Origin: Chitinophaga pinensis
GTDB taxonomy: Bacteria; Bacteroidota; Bacteroidia; Flavobacteriales_D; Crocinitomicaceae
Direction of reading: 5' to 3'
NCBI GenBank assembly: GCA_945870115.1
Contig: CAMBRH010000123.1
Coordinates: 1-9,606, forward strand
Length of the DNA stretch: 9,606 nucleotides
The position numbers and the translations under genes were made by a program. The stretch's first letter is position 1. The number at the start of each line of letters is the position of its first letter. This document shows positions 1-7,013 of this stretch, one piece after another. The notes beneath the pieces are model-generated. The model saw nothing but the letters and a program-made list of their open reading frames with translations, made no database searches and was not told the DNA's origin.

Positions 1-485
1 TTGTCAATTTGAATTGTTCTTTCTTTTAAATTTTCTGGAAGTAAAGCCTTGAGAATTCCTTTAGAAAACGCAATAAACGAAGGAATAGTTAAAGTATGGT
101 TTAATGCCTTTGAAGAACAATAAAAAGTGGCTTCTGGAAAATCTAATAGACCACAAATATGGTCACCGTGAAAGTGTGAAACAATTATATGCTTTATTTC
201 CGAAGGGTCAATACCGTAATTTTTCAATTGATTTAATACGTCATCTGCAGGTTTTATTACAACTTTAGTAATAGAAGCATAAATACTGTTTGGAAATTTT
301 TTTGTTGCTTCAAAAAACCGCTGTGAATAACCTGTATCAAAAAGTATATAGCCTTTTTCGGGATGAAGAATTAGTCCCCAAAGTGCATTAAATTGAACAT
401 CAACTTTTTTACCGTCTTTAATTGCATGATTTTCCTTTGCTAAACAATATCCAGCATGATTTAGATATAATTTAGTTTTTTTCAT
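1..485 (-). CDS. Metallo-beta-lactamase-fold hydrolase (partial, 3' end off the window)
   Basis: The frame is open from an ATG at 485 to the left edge and gives 161 residues with no stop, so the C-terminal part of the protein is missing. Two signatures of the metallo-beta-lactamase superfamily are visible. One is the strand and turn LFDTGYS (Asp50). The other is the metal-binding motif HxHxDH at residues 104-109 (HFHGDH), inside the context IIVSHFHGDHICG. Family knowledge says these residues bind one or two metal ions, usually zinc, for hydrolysis of esters, thioesters, lactones or similar bonds. The substrate cannot be read from the sequence. There is no signal peptide, so it is probably cytoplasmic. 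Its start overlaps the end of the upstream epimerase gene by 14 bp (472-485), which implies co-transcription and probably translational coupling. The linked reductase suggests a role in the same biosynthetic or tailoring pathway, but that is inference. Confidence 0.9.
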   Translation of the reverse strand, partial: MKKTKLYLNHAGYCLAKENHAIKDGKKVDVQFNALWGLILHPEKGYILFDTGYSQRFFEATKKFPNSIYASITKVVIKPADDVLNQLKNYGIDPSEIKHIIVSHFHGDHICGLLDFPEATFYCSSKALNHTLTIPSFIAFSKGILKALLPENLKERTIQID

Positions 486-1461
486 TTTCAAGATACCAAG
501 ATGTAAATTCCTCAATTGCTTGATCTGTGTTCATTTTCGGGGTATATCCAAGCAAATTTTTCGCTTTAGAAACATCCATCGTTAGAGACTTAGTTAAAGT
601 TCCAACGCCATATTTAGTTAAGGTTGGTTCTTTTTTATTTGTAAGTTTTGATTTCAATTCCATGATTTTTGCAACTAAGTTTACTACAAAATAGGGAATT
701 TTTTTCTTAGGAAGTTGTTTTCCTAATTTATTAAGAATTAAATCAATTTTATCCCACAAATTTACAGGTTCATTGTTCGTTATATTATACGTTTGATACA
801 AGGCTTTTCCTTCTGCCTTCAAGCTCAATAATATAACATCAACTACATTTGCAACTGAAGTTAAATCTACAATGTTTTTTCCAGAACCAATGATTTTAAG
901 TTTTCCTTCGTCAAATGCTTTTATCAAACGAGGCATTATCACTGTATCTCCGCGCCCAGTTAATGCTCTTGGACGAAGAATTATATAGGGCAAAGCAGAA
1001 TTCTCCAATTCAATTTCAGCCATTCTTTTTGTTGCTGCATAAGCATTGACGAACGTTTTAGGAAGCGGGTCAGATTCTTTAATGTTCCAACGATCTCCGT
1101 AATTAAAATAAATACTGGGAGTTGAAATATAAATAAATTTTTGGATTTGATTTTTTGAAACGGCGTTTATTAAATTTGTTTGCGATGTTACATTTGAATT
1201 ATGAAAAGTGTCATAATTCCCCCAAGGAGAAGAAAGTGCAGCAGCATGAATTACATGTGTTACTTTGTCCACAAGATTACTGACAAAAACTTCATCACTT
1301 AAATCACCTAAAACATACTCGATTTTTTCATGTAAAATAGTATGCGTAGATTTCAAAGTTCTTCCATTGGCGATAATTTTTTCTACGTCAGATATTTCTA
1401 TAAGTTTTTCAAGGGTTCGAAAACCCAAAAAACCTGTCGCACCAGTTAATAAAATTACCAT
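472..1461 (-). CDS. NAD(P)-dependent epimerase/dehydrogenase, extended SDR family (OleD/3-beta-HSD-like)
   Basis: The product is 329 residues, full length for an extended short-chain dehydrogenase/reductase. The N-terminal Rossmann motif is TGATGFLG (residues 6-13, the GxxGxxG signature). Next come an acidic LGD turn (Asp53), the HAAA segment (72-75) that lines the cofactor site, and the catalytic set: Ser/Thr at 113-114 in YISTPSIY, then Tyr141 and Lys145 in YAATK (YxxxK). RPRALTGRGD (163-172) is the usual substrate-domain segment. HAAALSSPWG and the overall layout resemble 3-beta-hydroxysteroid dehydrogenase/OleD-type enzymes, which reduce or oxidise hydroxy/keto lipids, more than nucleotide-sugar epimerases. 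This subfamily call is from memory and moderately sure. It begins 30 bp after metG with no visible TAnnTTTG promoter, so read-through from metG is likely. It overlaps the downstream MBL hydrolase gene by 14 bp. No signal peptide is seen; it is presumably cytoplasmic. Confidence 0.92.
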   Translation of the reverse strand: MVILLTGATGFLGFRTLEKLIEISDVEKIIANGRTLKSTHTILHEKIEYVLGDLSDEVFVSNLVDKVTHVIHAAALSSPWGNYDTFHNSNVTSQTNLINAVSKNQIQKFIYISTPSIYFNYGDRWNIKESDPLPKTFVNAYAATKRMAEIELENSALPYIILRPRALTGRGDTVIMPRLIKAFDEGKLKIIGSGKNIVDLTSVANVVDVILLSLKAEGKALYQTYNITNNEPVNLWDKIDLILNKLGKQLPKKKIPYFVVNLVAKIMELKSKLTNKKEPTLTKYGVGTLTKSLTMDVSKAKNLLGYTPKMNTDQAIEEFTSWYLENEKN

Positions 1462-1491
1462 ATCAGTTTTATTTAAAACTTTAAAAAAACC

Positions 1492-3603
1492 CTACCTTAT
1501 CTCACCTCCAGCTTCAAATCCTTTTTCTGGAAGAATAAAACTTAATTTTCCTTCCGAGTTTTCTGCCATCAATATCATTCCTTGTGATTCTACTCCTTTT
1601 ATTTTTCTTGGTTCAAGATTTAATAAAACAGAAACGGTTTTACCTACAACTTCTTCAGGTGAATAATGTTCTGCAATGCCCGAAACGATTGTTCTAATAT
1701 CAATTCCTGTATCAACTTTTAACTGCAATAATTTATCTGCTTTTGGAACTTTAATTGCCTCTAAAATTGTTCCCAAACGAATGTCTAATTTCGTGAAATC
1801 ATCAAATGCAATTGCTGGTTTTAGAGGAGCTAAAATTTTTATTTCGTTTGCTTTAGACTCAGCTTCGTGCTGAATTTTAATTTCATTTAAAATTGCAACC
1901 TCACTTTCAACCAATGAATCTTCTATTTTCTGAAAAAGAATTTCTGGCTGATTTGTTAGATGTCCTTCCGAAAGCAAATCTGTTTTACCTAAATTTTCCC
2001 AATTTTCCAACTCAATATTCAAAAAATGACGCATTTTAGCTGCTGATTTTGGTAAAAATGGGGCTAAAAGTTGACTCAATTGCGCTGTAATTTGTAAAGC
2101 GATATACATGATTGTTTCAACACGCTTTTCGTCCGTTTTAATTAGTTTCCAAGGTTCTTGGTCTGCTAAATATTTGTTTCCAATTCGCGCAACATTCATT
2201 ACTTCAGTTTGTGCATCGCGCAATTTATAAGCAAAAACTAATTTTGAAATTTTTTCTGGAGCAGCTTTTAAATCTGCTAAAACTTGCAAATCAACATCTG
2301 TTAAAGTACCCAAAGCAGGAACTTTTCCGTCGTAATATTTTTGCGTTAAAACCAAAGCACGGTTTACAAAATTACCAAGTACATCTGCTAATTCATTGTT
2401 AACTCTTGCTTGAAATTCTTTCCAAGTAAATTCGCTGTCTTTATTTTCAGGAGCAATTGCTGTTAAGGTATATTTTAATTCGTCAATTTTTTCAGGGTAA
2501 CGTTCTATGTATTCGTGCAACCAAACTGCCCAATTTCTCGAAGTTGAAAATTTATCGCCTTCTAAATTCAAAAATTCATAGGCTGGAACGTTATCTGGAA
2601 GTATAAAATCTCCGTGGTCTTTCAAAATAATTGGAAAAATAATTGCGTGAAAAACAATGTTATCCTTTCCAATGAAATGCACTAATTTTGATTCTTCACC
2701 TGTGCGATTTGTTCCTAATTCTTTCTTTAACCAATAATCTTCCCAGTTTTTATTATTGTCTTTCGCCCATTGTTTTGTGGCAGAAATATAACCAATTGGA
2801 GCGTCAAGCCATACATACAAAACTTTCCCTTCAGAATTTAGCAACGGAACTTTCACTCCCCAATCTAAATCTCGGGTCATGGCACGAGCATGTAAACCGC
2901 CATCAATCCAAGACATACATTGACCTAAAACTTGATTTCTCCAAGCTTTTGGTTCGTGCTGTTTTTCGCCATCTAAAATACCATTTTTGATCCATTCTCT
3001 CAACCAATCTTCGTGCTGATTCATTGGTAAATACCAATGAGAAGTTGTTTTTAAAATGGGTGTTTTTCCGCTTAAAGTCGATTTTGGATTTATCAATTCT
3101 GTTGGACTTAAATCAGAGCCACATTTTTCGCATTGATCTCCGTAAGCATTTGGGTTTTGACACTTTGGACATTCACCTGTAATGTATCGATCTGCCAAAA
3201 ATTGATTGTAATCTTCGTCGTAATATTGTTCGCTTGTGTCTTCTGTTAATTTTCCTTTTTCATGTAATTTCAAGAAAAAATCTTGTGCTGTTTTATGATG
3301 CAATTCTGATGAAGTTCTGTGAAATATATCGAAAGAAATATCAAAATCTTTGAAAGAATTTCCAATTATTTTATTGTATTTATCCACAATTTCTTGCGGT
3401 GTAATTCCTTCTTTTTTAGCTCTTAAAGTAATTGCAGCTCCATGTTCATCACTTCCACAAATAAATGCAACATCGTGCTGATTCATGCGTAAAAAACGCA
3501 CAAAAATATCTGCTGGTAAATAAACTCCGGCAACGTGACCTAAATGCAAAGGTCCATTTGTGTAAGGCAAAGCGGCTGTGACTGTATATCGTTGTTTTGA
3601 CAT
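1492..3603 (-). CDS. metG: Methionyl-tRNA synthetase
   Basis: This class I aminoacyl-tRNA synthetase charges tRNA-Met with methionine using ATP in the cytoplasm, and is essential for initiation and elongation. The 703-residue length fits the long, dimeric MetG form. In order, the domains are: catalytic Rossmann fold with the HIGH motif as HLGH (20-23); a connective zinc knuckle with Cys145, Cys148, Cys158 and Cys161 (CPKC...CEKC), the same arrangement as in E. coli MetRS; a WIDGGLHAR segment near 232-240; the KMSKS loop as KFSTS (351-355); an alpha-helical anticodon-binding domain (about 390-550); a charged linker; and a C-terminal EMAP/Trbp111-type tRNA-binding OB domain (about 600-703, with KLDIRLGTI and GVESQGMILMA). 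The KFSTS form departs from the canonical loop but is, as I recall, common in Bacteroidota. The ATG at 3603 is preceded by a promoter element only 16 bp away, so the leader is short and has no Shine-Dalgarno sequence. The stop codon is TAG. Confidence 0.98.
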   Translation of the reverse strand: MSKQRYTVTAALPYTNGPLHLGHVAGVYLPADIFVRFLRMNQHDVAFICGSDEHGAAITLRAKKEGITPQEIVDKYNKIIGNSFKDFDISFDIFHRTSSELHHKTAQDFFLKLHEKGKLTEDTSEQYYDEDYNQFLADRYITGECPKCQNPNAYGDQCEKCGSDLSPTELINPKSTLSGKTPILKTTSHWYLPMNQHEDWLREWIKNGILDGEKQHEPKAWRNQVLGQCMSWIDGGLHARAMTRDLDWGVKVPLLNSEGKVLYVWLDAPIGYISATKQWAKDNNKNWEDYWLKKELGTNRTGEESKLVHFIGKDNIVFHAIIFPIILKDHGDFILPDNVPAYEFLNLEGDKFSTSRNWAVWLHEYIERYPEKIDELKYTLTAIAPENKDSEFTWKEFQARVNNELADVLGNFVNRALVLTQKYYDGKVPALGTLTDVDLQVLADLKAAPEKISKLVFAYKLRDAQTEVMNVARIGNKYLADQEPWKLIKTDEKRVETIMYIALQITAQLSQLLAPFLPKSAAKMRHFLNIELENWENLGKTDLLSEGHLTNQPEILFQKIEDSLVESEVAILNEIKIQHEAESKANEIKILAPLKPAIAFDDFTKLDIRLGTILEAIKVPKADKLLQLKVDTGIDIRTIVSGIAEHYSPEEVVGKTVSVLLNLEPRKIKGVESQGMILMAENSEGKLSFILPEKGFEAGGEIR

Positions 3604-3619
3604 TGTATAAATTGAAGTA

Positions 3620-3627
3620 CAAAGGTA
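3620..3627 (-). promoter_or_regulatory. metG: Candidate Bacteroidota -7 promoter element for metG
   Basis: The minus strand reads TACCTTTG, a full match to the Bacteroidota primary-sigma -7 consensus TAnnTTTG, and ends 16 bp before the metG ATG. It lies in the 65-bp gap after the preceding gene. No clear TTG sits at the usual -33 distance, so support rests on the -7 match and position. If it is real, the metG leader is only about 10-14 nt. Confidence 0.55.
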
Positions 3628-3668
3628 GATAAATTTAGATAAAATCTCGAAGTTGAGAATCTTTCTCT

Positions 3669-5000
3669 CTAAAAAAACTTATTTTTCCTTAACAAGCTGA
3701 TTGCAGGGAAATGAACTGAGAAATAAACTTCTTGGTTATTTAAAGAATCTAAATTAAAGAAATACTTGGTTTTTTGATCTTTCCAGTACCCTTTATTCGC
3801 TTTATTAGTTGTGATTTTTGGTGCGTGGTCTGATGAATACAACATCAAGTAATTTGGTTTTTGATTGATGTGCAAAGGTGGAGAAGTAAGGATGTGAAAA
3901 CGATTATTTTCTTTGCGCATAATTCCTTTGGCAAATAAATTTGAAACAAATTCTTTTTGAAAACTATTCATGGAGAGTAAAACGGAATATCCTGGAACTA
4001 AAACCTCTTTTTCCTTACGCACTTCCTGTGCGTTAAATTCCTCATCAAATTCAGTTTCAATGTAAGATTGTTTGATTGTTTGTAAACCTCCTTCTTGAAG
4101 CGTTAAATCGCCTTCCCAAGCTTTAAAAAAATCATTTATTGGGAAACTTACTCTTTTTCCAAGTCTTGTTAACCATTTAACCAAAGGATCTGATGGATTA
4201 TTTCTTAATTTCGAAACGTTTAAATGTAAACTCAAATATTTATCCATATCCATTTTTGGAACAAGCGCCATCCCACTATCTTTTACTGATAAATTCAACG
4301 GTTCTTTGCTTTTAAAATAAGTTTTTAAATGAAATTCAATGGAATCACAATCAAAGGAAAACATAGCCTTTTCAATACCATTAATTTTTATCTTTTCCCA
4401 ATTTGAATAAACGACAATGCTTTCGTTCTTGAATTGTTTATTTTTAGTAAAATCTTTCCAAAGTGGATGAATGTCATTCTTTTTGGAGTAAATTACATGA
4501 TACATTCTTTTAGGAAGTTGCTTTCCATGATAGGTAAAAAGCCAATTTTTGCCATAAGTCATATAAGTATTTTCCTTTGGGATTTTTGTCACTTTTTGTC
4601 CTCCAACTAAAGTGTCTTCCAAATCCATATTCTGCTTAATTCTTATTAAACCAGCTAGAATTTTACTGCTGTCACTAACATAAACTATTGAACCCCACTC
4701 GCCAGATTCGTTGGAAAAAAAATAAACTGGCTTTTGCAAATTTAAACCATAATTTTTTCCTTGTGCAAGCAAAAATTCAGAAGTTAAAAAATCACGAAAT
4801 GGAAGTTTATTATAATACAAAAAAGAGTTTGTTTCTCTTGCGACATCTAAAACGTAAACTCTTCCTAAAAAATCTCCTGTTGGCAGTCTATCTAAAATTG
4901 TAGGTTCTTCTTCAACTCCTGAAAAAAATGGTCGAAAATAAAAATACCCGCCAATAAGAGAAATTAAACAAACAATAAAAAGACCTTTTCTTGCTAACAT
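3669..5000 (-). CDS. Membrane-anchored envelope protein, divergent paralogue of the upstream DUF4836-like protein
   Basis: I do not recognise a named function. The 443-residue product starts with Met-Leu-Ala-Arg-Lys, then a hydrophobic segment (about 7-24) that would act as an uncleaved signal anchor. The rest is soluble and would lie in the periplasm. No catalytic motif is evident. Its features fall in the same order as in the 635-residue protein encoded just upstream: an N-terminal LP-x-GD...VYVLDVA segment (39-54; FIPKDA...VFSIN in the neighbour), a glycine-led GLNLQKPVYFF strand (85-95; GIDFDQKLNVF), and IETEFDEE (314-321; IEFFYDEE). I infer a shorter paralogue lacking the acidic central insert. 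The start lies 18 bp after the upstream stop with no promoter match between, so the two are probably co-transcribed. The ATG at 5000 is the only start that gives the full membrane segment. The stop is TAG, 65 bp before metG. Confidence 0.85.
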   Translation of the reverse strand: MLARKGLFIVCLISLIGGYFYFRPFFSGVEEEPTILDRLPTGDFLGRVYVLDVARETNSFLYYNKLPFRDFLTSEFLLAQGKNYGLNLQKPVYFFSNESGEWGSIVYVSDSSKILAGLIRIKQNMDLEDTLVGGQKVTKIPKENTYMTYGKNWLFTYHGKQLPKRMYHVIYSKKNDIHPLWKDFTKNKQFKNESIVVYSNWEKIKINGIEKAMFSFDCDSIEFHLKTYFKSKEPLNLSVKDSGMALVPKMDMDKYLSLHLNVSKLRNNPSDPLVKWLTRLGKRVSFPINDFFKAWEGDLTLQEGGLQTIKQSYIETEFDEEFNAQEVRKEKEVLVPGYSVLLSMNSFQKEFVSNLFAKGIMRKENNRFHILTSPPLHINQKPNYLMLYSSDHAPKITTNKANKGYWKDQKTKYFFNLDSLNNQEVYFSVHFPAISLLRKNKFF

Positions 5001-5018
5001 AGTTTTTAAAAGCGATTT

Positions 5019-6926
5019 TTATTTAGATAAAACGTAAATAGAATTTACTAAATCCAATAAATATTTTCCTGAGTTTTCAAAATCACCTTCAAATTTATAG
5101 GAAACATCGAAACTCGTTTTTTCTTTGGTTGTTTTAGAAGATTTTAATTCAATAACTCCAGATTTTCCACGCATAGCATCCAAAATTTCGTTTTGTTTGG
5201 TGTCAAACATTTCTTTTGGTAAATTATTTAGTGCCAATCCCCAATCGAAATAAGCATACATGAATTTACTTTTCTTAGCCGCTTTTGCTTTTGGACCTTT
5301 TAAGGCTTGAGAACCATAACCTGAATTATGATTTTTTGCCATGTCCTCATCATTTGTGAAAATCAATAAATCATTTTTGCTAATAATGTATAATGGAACA
5401 GAATTAAAAATGGCATCTTCAACAATCCAATAGGTTCCCATATTTTTAAAGCGAGAAGTCATTCTTCCAAAATGGTTTAGAACTTTTTCCGGAATATCAC
5501 TTCTGTTTGTTGAGAATCCAAGTGTGAAAATAGGCATATCTTCTTCTCCTTGAATTTCTTTTTCACCATATTCAAAGGTTTCTTCATCGTAGAAAAATTC
5601 AATTTTTGTTGTTTTAACTTTTTTAATTCCGTTAAAACTTCCAAACATACTTCCTTTGTACGTGTCAAAAACTGCATCAACATCAACAAACTCATTGATT
5701 AACTCAGCCATTAAGACATTACTTGAAACGCGTGGATCTTTTTCTTGACTCAAAATGGGAATAATAATGTCGTAAGCTTGATTATATCCTTCTTTTAAAT
5801 TGATATTGTAAGTGAAAAATCCTGTTGAATTTTGGTGAATGTATTTCAAGACATTTTTGTCGAATTTAGTTCCATTTAATTTTTCATAAATAGTTCCTAA
5901 AGCTTCTCCATAATTTGCTTCAAAATGAATATCAACCGAATTTTCGTTTAACATGATATCGCCAAGCATTACGTTTCCAGTATATAATTGCTGAAAATCG
6001 GTATATAGTTCAGGCATAATTGATTGAAAATACCATAATCCTTTTGCGTTGTTGAAATTTCTTGAATTATCTAAGTAAAAAATTCCGTCCGATTCATGCA
6101 ATAATTGACTTGCAAATTTTTCATCATTGTTTTTTAAGTGAACATTATTCAGATAAATTTCATCCAATATTTTCACAAAATAATCATATTGGAGTTCATT
6201 TGTGATGCTATCACGCATTTCCCAATAATTTTTATTCATTAAATCAAAATCATTTAAATTTTCAGATGAAGTTGAGTCTAGCATTTCTTCAGTCTCCTCA
6301 AAAATTTCCTCTTCTTGAAAATTTCCTTCCTCTTGGATTGATTCTTCTTCTTCGTCGTCTGGTTCGATTAATTTTTCATCGTAAGAATTATCGTAACCAT
6401 CATAAAAATAACCATAACCACGAGCCATCCAAATTGAATCTGTTAAAACAGAAATTTTCTCATAGGTTGGATCGACTCTTAAAACCATTCCAATATTTTC
6501 TTTGATAATCAAATGATTGAAATAACTTGAATACAATTCAATTCCTTTAATTTGTGTTTCTTGTCTTTCAAAATCATCAAAAACAGTAAATAATTTCATT
6601 TTATCATTGATTCCAAAAGAAAAACCTGCCACTTCGTAATCTTGATTTTTTCCGTAAAAAACATTTAATTTTTGATCAAAATCAATTCCAGAATCCTTTA
6701 GACTTTTACCGCTTGTGGAACCATCAAATAATTCCGCTTGCACTTCAGTCATGAAATCATATTGAATCAGTTCATCCATTGAAACTTTTTTCAGCAAAGT
6801 AATGTTATTTATGCTAAAAACTGTAACAGCATCTTTTGGAATAAAATCTTCTGATAATTGTGCGCTAAATTTAGAATTTGTTAAAAAAACTAAGGCAAAA
6901 AGGATTAAAAAAATATTGTTTTTCAT
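5019..6926 (-). CDS. Secreted DUF4836-like envelope protein with acidic insert
   Basis: From the ATG at 6926 the product is 635 residues. The first 22 (MKNNIFLILFALVFLTN...) form a classical signal peptide, probably cut before Gln23 (KFSA/Q), so the mature protein is periplasmic or outer-membrane associated. The mature start, FIPKDAVTVFSIN (28-40), resembles the opening of DUF4836 proteins, large Bacteroidota envelope proteins of unknown function. I assign this from memory, with moderate confidence. Residues about 175-182 are rich in Gly and Tyr, and 188-217 form a very acidic low-complexity stretch (DDEEEE, QEEEIFEETEE). A basic Lys-rich patch (KGPKAKAAKKSK) lies near 543-554. The frame extends 15 codons upstream to a TTG at 6971, but that extension would put an uncharacteristic segment before the signal peptide, and it overlaps a promoter-like element. 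The lipoprotein gene lies 87 bp upstream and a shorter paralogue 18 bp downstream. The function is unknown. Confidence 0.87.
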   Translation of the reverse strand: MKNNIFLILFALVFLTNSKFSAQLSEDFIPKDAVTVFSINNITLLKKVSMDELIQYDFMTEVQAELFDGSTSGKSLKDSGIDFDQKLNVFYGKNQDYEVAGFSFGINDKMKLFTVFDDFERQETQIKGIELYSSYFNHLIIKENIGMVLRVDPTYEKISVLTDSIWMARGYGYFYDGYDNSYDEKLIEPDDEEEESIQEEGNFQEEEIFEETEEMLDSTSSENLNDFDLMNKNYWEMRDSITNELQYDYFVKILDEIYLNNVHLKNNDEKFASQLLHESDGIFYLDNSRNFNNAKGLWYFQSIMPELYTDFQQLYTGNVMLGDIMLNENSVDIHFEANYGEALGTIYEKLNGTKFDKNVLKYIHQNSTGFFTYNINLKEGYNQAYDIIIPILSQEKDPRVSSNVLMAELINEFVDVDAVFDTYKGSMFGSFNGIKKVKTTKIEFFYDEETFEYGEKEIQGEEDMPIFTLGFSTNRSDIPEKVLNHFGRMTSRFKNMGTYWIVEDAIFNSVPLYIISKNDLLIFTNDEDMAKNHNSGYGSQALKGPKAKAAKKSKFMYAYFDWGLALNNLPKEMFDTKQNEILDAMRGKSGVIELKSSKTTKEKTSFDVSYKFEGDFENSGKYLLDLVNSIYVLSK

Positions 6927-6968
6927 GTCAGAGAAAATAGCGTTTGGTAAGTTTATTAACGCAAGGTA

Positions 6969-6976
6969 CAAAAATA
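6969..6976 (-). promoter_or_regulatory. Candidate Bacteroidota -7 promoter element for the DUF4836-like gene
   Basis: The minus strand reads TATTTTTG, matching TAnnTTTG, 42 bp upstream of the ATG at 6926. It sits in a very AT-rich gap where chance matches are more likely, and no TTG lies at the expected -33 spacing. Transcription from here would start downstream of the alternative TTG codon at 6969-6971 and so exclude it. The gene could instead, or also, be read from the lipoprotein promoter further upstream. Confidence 0.4.
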
Positions 6977-7013
6977 ATTTATTTTATTGTTTAAAGTGAA
7001 AAAATAAATAAAT

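Noticed and set aside
1265..1666. Plus-strand open frame of 133 codons, and similar shorter plus-strand frames elsewhere
   Set aside because: They lie opposite well-supported genes, show no family signature, and have composition expected of the complement of AT-rich coding DNA.
3641..3671. Possible terminator hairpin between the 443-residue protein gene and metG (GAGAA/TTCTC, then GAGATTTT on the minus strand)
   Set aside because: The stems are only 4-5 bp with competing pairings, AT-rich, and followed by only four T residues. It is too weak to call.
5477..5695. Minus-strand 72-codon frame inside the DUF4836-like gene
   Set aside because: It is an alternative frame within a longer gene whose signal peptide and family resemblance are clear, and it has no recognisable product.
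6927..6971. A 15-codon N-terminal extension of the DUF4836-like protein from a TTG at 6971
   Set aside because: It would place a hydrophobic, non-basic stretch before a complete signal peptide, and it overlaps a promoter-like element. The ATG at 6926 explains the data better.
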